This document shows positions 1 to 6,230 of a DNA stretch of 10,960 bases, one piece after another. The DNA lies in contig JANQKJ010000231.1 in NCBI GenBank assembly GCA_028281205.1, forward strand, positions 1-10,960. The letters run 5' to 3'. The stretch's first letter is position 1. Every line of letters begins with the position of its first letter. The notes under the pieces are model-generated. The model did no database searches. It saw nothing but the letters and a program-made list of their open reading frames with translations, and was not told the origin of the DNA. Origin of the DNA: Gammaproteobacteria bacterium. Its GTDB lineage: Bacteria > Pseudomonadota > Gammaproteobacteria > UBA4575. Both the position numbers and the translations under genes were made by a program.

Positions 1-318
1 TTCACCAAGATAAGGCGCAATAGTTATTTGTACCTCAGGATGGAGTTTTTGTTTAGCTTGCACAATCTCAGGCACATCTTCATGCACATGACGACCAGCA
101 GAAAGAAAATAAGGCAAGATAGTTATGTCCGTCACACTCTGATTAATAAGTGCATCGATACCTTGTGGAATGGAAGGCTCAGCTAATTCGAGAAAAGCGT
201 GGGTAGTATGCGCGTATTGATCATGCACGCGTGTTTTCAAGGCTTCCGTCACCAAAGCAACTTCTTGATTTGATTGTGCACGACGACTGCCATGGGCTAC
301 TAATAACAAACCTTTCAT
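1..318 (-). CDS. cbiX: CbiX/SirB-type sirohydrochlorin chelatase, 5' part (C-terminus outside window)
   Basis: The 106 N-terminal residues read open to the window edge. The start MKGLLLVAHGSRR is the classic opening of class II chelatases, with the metal-binding His at residue 9. A second cluster, SAGRHVHEDVP (about residues 73-83), holds His77 and His79, one of which is expected to be the other active-site histidine. Family members insert Co2+ or Fe2+ into sirohydrochlorin in the cytoplasm, on the way to cobalamin or siroheme. The metal cannot be told from this fragment. With sat in the same window, a siroheme role for sulfite reductase is plausible but inferred. The start is the ATG at 316-318, the only Met near the conserved N-terminus; an AAGG lies about 13 nt upstream. 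The gene has its own leader, separated from the PilZ gene by a terminator. Confidence 0.85.
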   Translation of the reverse strand, partial: MKGLLLVAHGSRRAQSNQEVALVTEALKTRVHDQYAHTTHAFLELAEPSIPQGIDALINQSVTDITILPYFLSAGRHVHEDVPEIVQAKQKLHPEVQITIAPYLGE

Positions 319-384
319 ATGTACTGAGACCTTAGATAATTTAGTGTGCATTCAATCACTTGTAAGCAGAAGGAACAAGCACTA

Positions 385-417
385 GATTGCTCACCTATAA
401 ACATGAGGTAAACAATC
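385..417. repeat. Interrupted inverted repeat in the cbiX leader
   Basis: GATTG (385-389), three bases, ACCT (393-396), nine bases, AGGT (406-409), three bases, CAATC (413-417). The two halves are exact reverse complements, with a symmetrical internal loop. It lies about 70-100 bases upstream of the chelatase start. It could be a leader hairpin or a dimeric regulator site; it matches no riboswitch I know. Confidence 0.4.
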
Positions 418-436
418 AGCCATTTTTATTACGGGC

Positions 437-470
437 ATAAAAAAACCCGCAGTAATAAATTACTACGGGT
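437..470 (-). terminator. Rho-independent terminator of the PilZ gene
   Basis: Read on the minus strand, ACCCG(T)AGTAA and TTACT(G)CGGGT form a stem (445-470) around a short AT loop, followed at once by a run of seven T (439-445). It lies about 90 bases after the PilZ stop and separates that gene from the chelatase gene downstream. Confidence 0.85.
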
Positions 471-539
471 CAGCTTCAGAAGGAGAGAAACTACAGTAAT
501 TATTATAGTGATCAGCTAAGAATTTACTGTACACGTCAT

Positions 540-555
540 CGGTTGAAATCAACCG
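540..555. repeat. Short perfect hairpin just after the PilZ stop codon
   Basis: CGGTTG and CAACCG pair around AAAT, directly beside the PilZ stop codon (557-559). No T-run follows on the minus strand, so it is more likely an mRNA 3'-end structure than a terminator by itself. Confidence 0.4.
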
Positions 556-556
556 T

Positions 557-895
557 TTATAGTGTTTCAAATGACTGAACCGGTATTCCTGCGCTGCTAT
601 TTAAGTCATTTTCGTTGCGGCGTAATTGATCAGCCCGATAGGTCACCATTGCCACGCCGTCAGCGTCAATTCTGATCACAATACCAGACATTCTTTGCAT
701 ATCGCGCACGGTGCCGTTCTCACGCACTAGAATGACCTCTACTCGGCGCCCTTTTTGCAAGTCATGCTTGGGTAGCTCCACAAATAATCCACCCTCACTG
801 ACATTACCCTGCTTAGATTTGAGTGCAGGCTTGCCTGGGCGTTTTATAATCACTTCACCATCAAGAGGTTCACGAGGACTACGTGGGTATTTCAT
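557..895 (-). CDS. Single-domain PilZ protein (putative c-di-GMP binder)
   Basis: The 112-residue protein is almost entirely one PilZ domain. The (D/N)xSxxG motif is present as NVSEGG (about residues 31-36), followed by a beta-rich stretch with MSGIVIRIDADGVAMV, typical of the C-terminal PilZ strands. The upstream arginine motif is RSPRE (R5, R8), one residue shorter than canonical RxxxR, so c-di-GMP affinity is uncertain. Such small PilZ proteins are cytosolic and relay c-di-GMP to motility, pilus or exopolysaccharide systems. The start at 893-895 is preferred because GGAAG lies about five bases upstream. An in-frame GTG at 935-937 would add 14 Phe/Lys-rich residues outside the domain. The gene is followed by a strong terminator and may be transcribed with the small membrane protein gene about 160 bp upstream. 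Confidence 0.8.
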   Translation of the reverse strand: MKYPRSPREPLDGEVIIKRPGKPALKSKQGNVSEGGLFVELPKHDLQKGRRVEVILVRENGTVRDMQRMSGIVIRIDADGVAMVTYRADQLRRNENDLNSSAGIPVQSFETL

Positions 896-1055
896 ATTTT
901 CTTCCATCACCTTAAAAAATATAGATATTTTTTCCACACCTTGCTGAAGGTTACTATAAGCGTCTCACACCAGCGTCGACATTCCGACAATATTCCCATA
1001 AACAAGACTATGCGGTCTGACCAGGGCCGGCATGCCAAAAACATAAATTCAGTAC

Positions 1056-1355
1056 TCAGGCGTCTAGCCACTTTTTGAATGTTTTCCACTCCGAATCAAG
1101 AATCTCAATACCTTTTCTGTCCTCACCGGAGAAATGTCTGCGCGTGAGCACAAAGCTAATATAAGGTAACTGGTAAAAAACGACCGCAAGTAACATGAAT
1201 CCAGCACCGATCAAGGAAGATGAATTTTGTAATGTTAGCGTTCCGGTATACCAAAAAATCAAAGAAGCAATAATCAAGATTGCTATCAAACCGCCAGTCA
1301 AAGCACGGTTGAGTTGCAAAAAATATTGCTTAACATCACTAGCACTGGAAGACAT
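1056..1355 (-). CDS. Small two-helix membrane protein, unknown function
   Basis: The product has 99 residues. It has a short polar N-terminus, a hydrophobic helix at about 18-38 (GGLIAILIIASLIFWYTG), a short loop, a second helix at about 48-70, and a charged tail of about 29 residues rich in Lys, Arg, Glu and Trp. Both ends are predicted to lie on the cytosolic side, since the basic TRRH follows helix 2. I recognise no family. It lies divergent from msrB across about 115 bp and upstream of the PilZ gene on the same strand. The ribosome binding site is weak. The reading frame and membrane pattern support a real gene, but the function is unknown. Confidence 0.65.
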   Translation of the reverse strand: MSSSASDVKQYFLQLNRALTGGLIAILIIASLIFWYTGTLTLQNSSSLIGAGFMLLAVVFYQLPYISFVLTRRHFSGEDRKGIEILDSEWKTFKKWLDA

Positions 1356-1469
1356 ATTAGTAACTTATAAAGTGAATTATTTGCATCTATTATAGTCTTA
1401 AGAGTCTATACTAAATAGGCTGTCAGCCAAGCGCTATAGCCTAGCCACGAGCTATCAAATGCCTAAACT

Positions 1470-1970
1470 ATGACTAAGTCACGCAGAAATTTTTTACTTG
1501 CCTGTCTAGGTTTTACTGGTTTTGTCTATTTACAAGTCTTATCAGGTAAAAGTAGGCAACTTTATACCGCATCTGAGGATGTTAAAAAACTAATACTTAG
1601 CGATGCTGAATGGAAACAGCGGCTTAGTGAAGACGCATACTATGTCCTCAGAAAAGGTAAAACAGAAGTACGCCGCTCAAGCGCACTAAATCAGGAATGG
1701 CGTATGGGTACTTATGTTTGTCAGGGTTGTGAGTTAGATTTGTTTACTTCAGAAATGAAATATGAAAGTAATACTGGCTGGCCAAGCTTCACAGATCATA
1801 TCCGTGGTCACTTAGTAACTTATACTGACCTAACAGCGATTCCTCCTCAGAGAGCATACAAATGCGCACGTTGCGAAGGCCATCATGGACATTTATTTAT
1901 GGACGGACCATTACCAAGGGGGGAGCGCTGGTGTAACAACGGAGTGGTACTGCGTTTTGTGCCCGCGTAG
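1470..1970 (+). CDS. msrB: Peptide-methionine (R)-S-oxide reductase MsrB, exported by the Tat pathway
   Basis: The 166-residue protein reduces methionine-R-sulfoxide in proteins. The N-terminus carries a twin-arginine signal (SRRNFLL, residues 4-10) followed by a hydrophobic stretch to about 24, so the enzyme should act in the periplasm or stay membrane-anchored. The MsrB fold starts around residue 42. The four zinc cysteines are C84/C87 (YVCQGC) and C132/C135 (CARC). TGWPSF (102-107), HHGHLF (138-143) and GPLPRGERWC (146-155) are family hallmarks. The catalytic Cys is C155, in RWCNN where RYCxN is usual. The position before GWPSF that often holds the resolving Cys is Thr102, so recycling may use another Cys or direct thiol attack. 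Most cytosolic MsrBs lack the leader. The start is the first ATG; its ribosome binding site is poor. It is convergent with the next gene. Confidence 0.93.
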   Translation: MTKSRRNFLLACLGFTGFVYLQVLSGKSRQLYTASEDVKKLILSDAEWKQRLSEDAYYVLRKGKTEVRRSSALNQEWRMGTYVCQGCELDLFTSEMKYESNTGWPSFTDHIRGHLVTYTDLTAIPPQRAYKCARCEGHHGHLFMDGPLPRGERWCNNGVVLRFVPA

Positions 1971-2010
1971 ACAAAATTATGTGCAGTGTTTAAATATAGT
2001 CGTGATAAAA

Positions 2011-2211
2011 TTACGCAGTGGTAGTAACAAAAATTACTAGTAGTCCCAAACTGACTACTAAGTAAATACCTAAGCCAAATGTTAGCTTGTTGCGTTTTTC
2101 GTGATCAACAATTAGCGCACCGGACTTCAGCTCTTGAGAGCGTTCAAATCCATTGAACATAATAAGTAAACCTGCAAACCAAGCAACGACAACTGCGATC
2201 GTCAACAACAT
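2011..2211 (-). CDS. Small two-helix membrane protein, unknown function
   Basis: The 66-residue product has a hydrophobic helix at about 2-20, a polar loop (about 21-43, with ERSQELKSG and DHEKRNK) and a second helix at about 44-64. The basic loop suggests a hairpin with the loop in the cytosol. AGAGGG lies about nine bases before the ATG at 2209-2211, a good ribosome binding site that supports translation. I recognise no family. It ends 40 bp from msrB on the opposite strand with no hairpin between them, and it starts the strand facing away from sat. Confidence 0.7.
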   Translation of the reverse strand: MLLTIAVVVAWFAGLLIMFNGFERSQELKSGALIVDHEKRNKLTFGLGIYLVVSLGLLVIFVTTTA

Positions 2212-2742
2212 AGTAAATTTCCCTCTACTTTCACTGCGCTAATGTAGAGTTTTAGACTAGCATGCCACCTTGCAATACGATGTGACACAATTAACAATTT
2301 TTATTTAGATTTGAGACACATAGAGCACTTTAAAAAAAATCTCTGTCAATAACAAAATAAATAACACTATATTTCTGTGTGTTAGTTATGCCATACAAGT
2401 TAATCATTGATAGCTACATATAATTTTAATAAAACGTTCATTTTTTTAAGAGCTAACCCTTGTTCTATGGAAGCCTCTGTATATGTGGAGTTACTCCAGC
2501 TTTAGCAGAGCAAATTAGTAAAACCTCTCCTGATAGTGGCCATAAGCTCAAACTCACAATTAAGTTGCGAATATTAAAGCTTTCGGACTCATCGCCGAAT
2601 GCGGCAAATCACCTTTGGTAATGTTTGCTCATCATTATCTTAATGATACTATTCCCCGGATTATTTGATGGCCTTTATTCAGGTATCAAACTTAGATAAA
2701 AAATAATAATGACGGCATAAAATATAAACCGAGGAGCAAGCA
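2212..2742. other. Gene-poor 531-bp region upstream of sat
   Basis: No intact gene is visible. The first half is very AT-rich, with a -10-like TATAAT at 2419-2424 but no convincing -35 at the right spacing. The second half (about 2458-2668) has less biased sequence and two short reading stretches in different plus frames, described in the pseudogene entry. The sat leader ends with GAGGAG (2731-2736) six bases before the ATG, a strong ribosome binding site. Confidence 0.5.
2458..2668 (+). pseudogene. Possible degraded gene fragment upstream of sat
   Basis: One plus frame reads as protein-like text around GVTPALAEQISKTSPDSGHK (about 2488-2547). About 20 bases further, a different frame takes over as VANIKAFGLIAECGKSPL, then MFAHHYLNDTIPRII, and stops at 2666-2668 (TGA). 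The second stretch resembles a membrane protein C-terminus with charged and His residues. Together they would fit one short gene broken by a frameshift. I recognise no family and there is no clear start. The alternative is chance open sequence in a long leader. Confidence 0.2.
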
Positions 2743-3927
2743 ATGATAAAACCGCATGGAAGTGATCAACTCACCCCACTTTATGTAGACAATGATGAGC
2801 AACGTGCCGCCTTACTAAAAGAAGCCGAATCATTACCTAAGTTACTCGTTAATTCTGCTACCGCTGCAAACGCGGTAATGCTTGGTGCTGGCTACTTTAC
2901 TCCTTTAAATGGTTATATGAACAAAGCCGACGCATTAGGTGTTGCAAACAACATGCATACAAGTAGTGGTTTATTCTGGCCTACACCAGTATTAAATTTA
3001 TGTGACGATATTTCAACAATCAAGGAACAAAAAAGAATAGCGTTACTCGACCCTAATGTGGATGGAAACCCTGTGATTGCTATTCAAACTATTGAAAGCA
3101 TCGAAGAGTTAACTGAGGATGAATTAAATTTAATTACCGAAAAAGTTTATGCCACAACTGACAAAAACCACCCTGGCGTTGCCACATTTACCTCACTAGG
3201 TCGTTTTGTAGTTGCTGGCCCTATTGAAGTTTTAAATTACAGTTATTTTGCAACTGAGTTTCCTGGCACATTTAAAACAGCCGGACAGATTCGAACTGAA
3301 ATTGAAGAGCGTGGTTGGAATAAAATTGTTGCCTTCCAAACACGCAACCCTATGCACCGTGCCCACGAAGAATTATGCAAGATGGCTAAGGATGCAACCA
3401 ATGCCGATGGTGTTTTAATTCATATGTTGCTCGGGAAATTGAAACCAGGCGATATTCCTGCACCCGTACGCGATGCCGCAATTCGTAAGATGGTAGAGCT
3501 TTACTTCCCTCCTAATACTGTAATGATTACTGGCTATGGTTTCGACATGTTATATGCAGGTCCTAGAGAAGCAGTATTACATGCAGTGTTTAGACAGAAC
3601 TGCGGTTGTACACATTTCATTATTGGCCGTGATCACGCTGGCGTGGGAGATTACTATGGCGCTTTTGATGCACAAACCATTTTTGATGACCAAGTCCCTG
3701 CTGATGCATTGGAGATAGAGATATTTAATGCCGACCATACTGCATATTCCAAGAAGCTTGATAAAGTAGTCATGATGCGCGATGCACCTGATCACAGCAA
3801 AGAAGATTTTGTTCTACTCTCAGGAACAAAGGTGCGTGAAATGTTGGCTAAAGGCGAAGATTTACCTATGGAATTTGCAAGACCTGAAGTAGCTAAAATC
3901 TTAATGGAACATTACCAAAATAGTTAG
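2743..3927 (+). CDS. sat: Sulfate adenylyltransferase (ATP sulfurylase), monofunctional Sat
   Basis: The 394-residue enzyme interconverts sulfate + ATP and adenosine-5'-phosphosulfate (APS) + PPi in the cytoplasm. It is full length for the Sat/MET3 family without an APS kinase domain. The PUA-like N-terminal domain covers about 1-170 and the catalytic domain 171-394. The nucleotide motif QTRNPMHRAHE (199-209) carries the catalytic Arg, Asn and HxxH histidines. GRDHAGVGDYYG (295-306) is the second hallmark, and LLSGTKVREML (358-368) with the FARPEV segment closes the site. This type differs from CysDN and is usual in sulfur oxidisers, where it runs in the ATP-forming direction from APS, and in sulfate reducers. 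Direction here is inferred, since no aprAB or dsr genes are in view. A strong GAGGAG ribosome binding site precedes the ATG. The gene stands alone, with a long leader and its own terminator. Confidence 0.97.
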   Translation: MIKPHGSDQLTPLYVDNDEQRAALLKEAESLPKLLVNSATAANAVMLGAGYFTPLNGYMNKADALGVANNMHTSSGLFWPTPVLNLCDDISTIKEQKRIALLDPNVDGNPVIAIQTIESIEELTEDELNLITEKVYATTDKNHPGVATFTSLGRFVVAGPIEVLNYSYFATEFPGTFKTAGQIRTEIEERGWNKIVAFQTRNPMHRAHEELCKMAKDATNADGVLIHMLLGKLKPGDIPAPVRDAAIRKMVELYFPPNTVMITGYGFDMLYAGPREAVLHAVFRQNCGCTHFIIGRDHAGVGDYYGAFDAQTIFDDQVPADALEIEIFNADHTAYSKKLDKVVMMRDAPDHSKEDFVLLSGTKVREMLAKGEDLPMEFARPEVAKILMEHYQNS

Positions 3928-3948
3928 CTATACAAATGCTGTCAACAC

Positions 3949-3981
3949 AAAAAAAGGCGCTTAGATTTAAGCGCCTTTTTT
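3949..3981 (+). terminator. Bidirectional rho-independent terminator between sat and the anti-sigma gene
   Basis: GGCGCTTA (3956-3963) and TAAGCGCC (3968-3975) pair perfectly around GATT. A-tracts on the left and T-tracts on the right give a U-run on both strands. It serves sat on plus and the sigma/anti-sigma operon on minus. Confidence 0.93.
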
Positions 3982-4002
3982 ATTCTAGGATCTATTATGT
4001 AT

Positions 4003-4719
4003 TTAAATGAAAGTCATCAAAGATGTTTTTAACTGATCCTCAAACTTATTTAAAGATACCTCATCTTCAGAGATCAATGCCAATGTCCCTTTTTTAGTAT
4101 TCATTAACACACCTTTAAATACATCATCACCGATGTTTACTTTCTTAGAATGGTCTAATGGTTCAGGGAACACAATTAAAGTCACTGGTGCATTTTCTCC
4201 TGCAAATACAATATGTACTCCCTGCTTGTCTTGAATTATGCAAGTACCAGCATGAGTTGCACGACCGATATTTTCATCAGCTCTTATGCCATGTGGCTTA
4301 AGTAGTTGATTAAGGCTCTCTAACGTGACGTGTTTCTTATCCTCTAACAAAAACATTTCATCATGCACATGCTCAAGTATTACACCTGCAATGGCGGGTG
4401 GTGATTGCAGCGTAGTAACTGTCGCGACTGAAAATACCAACATAATACTGGCAGCGATTGCACTCCAGCTAAATTTCTTTTTGGTGTTTTCTTTCTTTTG
4501 ATTCAATTGATGTTCAACCATAATGCGCGCAGCCAAACCTTCAGGCACATCCACTTCTACAGCTTTCTTTAATACAGCATTAAATTTAAGCTGTTTTTCA
4601 TAGAAAGATTTACATGCTGAGCAATTTGCAACATGTTCTATAAACTCACTACTTTTATTCGTGATATCGGTTGAAATAATTCTTCTTGCAGCTAAACAAT
4701 TCATTTCTTTATCATCCAT
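4003..4719 (-). CDS. DUF3379-like membrane protein, probable anti-sigma factor
   Basis: The 238-residue protein resembles the DUF3379 family, which is often encoded beside RpoE-like sigma factors. The N-terminus has the zinc-finger pattern of ZAS anti-sigma domains, H29-x3-C33-x2-C36 (FIEHVANCSACKSFYEKQ), with C8 as a possible fourth ligand. One membrane helix follows at about 84-104. A periplasmic domain at about 110-238 is mostly beta strands with no recognised catalytic motif. By analogy, the cytosolic part binds the sigma factor and the periplasmic part senses an envelope or oxidative signal. This is inferred from context and the HxxxCxxC motif. It begins two bases after the sigma stop codon, so the genes are translationally linked. 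AAGGA lies about 13 bases upstream. The operon ends at the shared terminator with sat. Confidence 0.75.
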   Translation of the reverse strand: MDDKEMNCLAARRIISTDITNKSSEFIEHVANCSACKSFYEKQLKFNAVLKKAVEVDVPEGLAARIMVEHQLNQKKENTKKKFSWSAIAASIMLVFSVATVTTLQSPPAIAGVILEHVHDEMFLLEDKKHVTLESLNQLLKPHGIRADENIGRATHAGTCIIQDKQGVHIVFAGENAPVTLIVFPEPLDHSKKVNIGDDVFKGVLMNTKKGTLALISEDEVSLNKFEDQLKTSLMTFI

Positions 4720-4721
4720 AA

Positions 4722-5324
4722 TTATTTAACAATCCTTAATGAAGCGTTTGAAGAGGAATCATCCTCCTCTAATATCTTCCTCAACTTTTGCCTGGCTCTA
4801 AATACCCGTGTCATTACTGCACCCGGTTTGGCATCTATGATCGTGGCAATCTCATCACATGAATATCCACCTATAACTTGCAATACCAAAGGCTCAGCGT
4901 AAGAGGCTGGAATTTGGCGTAATGCAGCACGTAACGCCATATTGTCCATATTGGCAAAATCATCATCGACCGTAGCAAATACCTCCACCATTTCATCATC
5001 GAGTGTGGTTAATTCAGCTTGTGCACTTTTTTTCTCAAAGCGACGAGCATTTTCACGCCGTAAAATTGTAAAAAGCCAGCTTTTTGCTGCCTTTGCATCG
5101 TTAAGTGAATCGATTGCACGCCATGCACGTAGAAAGGTTTCCTGTACAAGATCTTCTGCAATGGCACTATCCTTACTCAACCAGTATCCATATCGATAAA
5201 GGTCCTTTGAGTAAGCATGTACCATGGATTCAAATCCTTGCTCTTTAGTACTCATAAGCTCTAAGTGATCGTTTTTTCCATTTTCTTTCCCATCAAGACC
5301 GTGGGTATCGTCATTATCTTTCAT
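4722..5324 (-). CDS. ECF-type RNA polymerase sigma factor (RpoE-like)
   Basis: A protein of 200 residues with sigma-70 region 2 at about 31-97 and region 4 at about 130-184. Region 2 shows DLYRYGYWLSKDSAIAEDLV followed by QETFLRAWRAI and the KSWLFTILRR helix. Region 4 shows LRQIPASYAEPLVLQ and GGYSCDEIA, then the DNA-reading helix KPGAVMTRVFRARQKL. Regions 1.1 and 3 are missing, as in the ECF group. It directs RNA polymerase to a small stress regulon and probably activates its own operon, held back by the adjacent DUF3379 protein. The ATG at 5322-5324 is chosen. A TTG four codons upstream and an ATG at codon 24 are alternatives, as the first 25 residues are poorly conserved in character (Asp/Asn/Gly-rich). 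No clear ribosome binding site is seen. Confidence 0.92.
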   Translation of the reverse strand: MKDNDDTHGLDGKENGKNDHLELMSTKEQGFESMVHAYSKDLYRYGYWLSKDSAIAEDLVQETFLRAWRAIDSLNDAKAAKSWLFTILRRENARRFEKKSAQAELTTLDDEMVEVFATVDDDFANMDNMALRAALRQIPASYAEPLVLQVIGGYSCDEIATIIDAKPGAVMTRVFRARQKLRKILEEDDSSSNASLRIVK

Positions 5325-5374
5325 GATATTTGGCAATCTTTAGGTTAATATGCGGTGGAATTCATGACTAATAA

Positions 5375-5442
5375 CTGTACACTAGCTCAGCAATTACTAT
5401 GACCCCTAAGTAATATTGTTTGAAGCTGTACGTTGCCTGTAC
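5375..5442. repeat. Repeated CTGTAC words in the sigma/DUF2892 divergent promoter region
   Basis: CTGTAC occurs at 5375-5380, 5426-5431 and 5437-5442. The last two are direct repeats with starts 11 bp apart, one helical turn. They lie between the sigma operon and the divergent DUF2892 gene, where a regulator site would be expected. Chance is possible because the word is short. Confidence 0.3.
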
Positions 5443-5541
5443 TTTAGCTATGGTACTGTCTAAGGCCATAGTAGAATACGTAATATGTTAGATATGCTGT
5501 TTTTCAATCGTTCAACACTATAAAATAAAAGGTTATTAACT

Positions 5542-5715
5542 ATGGCGTGTAATGTAGGTGATACAGATAGGATGCTCAGAATCTTTGCTGGTTTACTTAT
5601 TATCGGAATCGGTCTCGCAACGTCTTCTTGGTGGGGATTGATTGGGATTATCCCAATTTTTACCGGTATCACAGCTTGGTGTCCGGGCTATCTACCATTT
5701 AACATTAAAACTTAA
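5542..5715 (+). CDS. DUF2892 / YgaP-like small inner-membrane protein
   Basis: A 57-residue gene, easy to miss because of its length. The start MACNVGDTDRMLRIFAGLLI matches the family pattern NVG-x2-DR-x2-R, followed by a hydrophobic helix (about 13-28). After SSWWGLIGIIPIFTGITAWC comes the typical Cys-Pro-x-Tyr (CPGY, 47-50) of DUF2892 domains. The fold is two membrane helices. In YgaP the same domain follows a rhodanese domain, and free-standing copies are common in sulfur-oxidising and other proteobacteria. The role is unknown, and a link to sulfur or thiol chemistry is only suggested by that fusion. AAAGG lies about nine bases upstream of the ATG. It is divergent from the sigma operon and about 125 bp before the ferredoxin, with which it may be co-transcribed. 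Confidence 0.85.
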   Translation: MACNVGDTDRMLRIFAGLLIIGIGLATSSWWGLIGIIPIFTGITAWCPGYLPFNIKT

Positions 5716-5840
5716 GTTATTTGTCTTGATAGACGTTATATAGTTCAACTAAGACAATACCCTATATACACTGAATTTATTTACCGCCCTGCTCATGTTA
5801 AGGGCTCTACATTGGAAGTATTAAGCTTGGAGATTACATA

Positions 5841-6155
5841 ATGTTCGGACTAGGAAAAAAGAAAGATTATACGGCAACCATACTCAACACTGGGCAAACA
5901 TTTGAAGTAAAAGGTGGAATCAACTTACTACAAGCGGCATTAAATGCAGGAATCGAATGGCCCCATGATTGTCGCGTAGGTAGTTGCGGTTCTTGTCGTG
6001 CAACAATAAAAAAAGGCAAGATTAAACCGCTTAATGATTTTTCTTATGTGCTTGATGGTGAGCAACTTAAAAGTGGTATGGTACTAGCCTGTCAATCAAG
6101 ACTTACTAGCGATATTGAAGTTGAAGTAGATTTCGAACAAGGTGCTATCAACTAG
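5841..6155 (+). CDS. Plant-type 2Fe-2S ferredoxin
   Basis: The 104-residue protein has the beta-grasp fold of plant/adrenodoxin-type ferredoxins. The cluster ligands are C44, C49, C52 (DCRVGSCGSCRA) and C84 (LACQSR), giving Cx4Cx2C and then a Cys 31 residues later. No second domain is present, so it is a free electron carrier in the cytosol. The partner is unknown: such proteins serve oxygenases, reductases or Fe-S assembly. The lysine-rich start (MFGLGKKKDY) precedes the first strand. GGAG lies eight bases before the ATG. It follows the DUF2892 gene and is convergent with the NERD-like gene. It is not the Isc-type ferredoxin, whose longer sequence and isc neighbours are absent. Confidence 0.92.
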   Translation: MFGLGKKKDYTATILNTGQTFEVKGGINLLQAALNAGIEWPHDCRVGSCGSCRATIKKGKIKPLNDFSYVLDGEQLKSGMVLACQSRLTSDIEVEVDFEQGAIN

Positions 6156-6174
6156 CGCACCTTATTAGAGTAAA

Positions 6175-6215
6175 GTATGGGAGAATGAATAGGACTAATT
6201 GTCTATCTCCCATAC
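6175..6215. terminator. Long hairpin between convergent ferredoxin and NERD-like genes
   Basis: GTATGGGAGA (6175-6184) pairs perfectly with TCTCCCATAC (6206-6215). The 21-base loop contains a smaller GAC/GTC pairing. No good T-run follows on either strand, so a terminator role is likely only from position, between two convergent stop codons. Confidence 0.5.
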
Positions 6216-6230
6216 CTTAAATACTGATAA

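Noticed and set aside
385..470. Cobalamin riboswitch before the chelatase gene
   Set aside because: No B12-box-like conserved core is present. The structures seen are a simple symmetrical repeat and the terminator of the neighbouring gene.
907..1089. A 60-codon minus-strand frame between the small membrane protein and PilZ genes
   Set aside because: It overlaps the ends of neighbouring genes, has no ribosome binding site or recognisable domain, and reads as random sequence.
2407..2424. TTGATA followed by TATAAT as a sat promoter
   Set aside because: The two elements are only about six bases apart, far from the 16-18 needed, so only a lone -10-like word remains.
2618..2650. TTGCTC-N16-TACTAT as a sigma-70 promoter for sat
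   Set aside because: The -35 matches only about half of the consensus, and the sequence is AT-rich enough to give such pairs by chance.
5460..5672. A 70-codon minus-strand frame in the sigma/ferredoxin region
   Set aside because: It is antisense to the clear DUF2892 gene, and its hydrophobic look is the mirror of that gene's codons.
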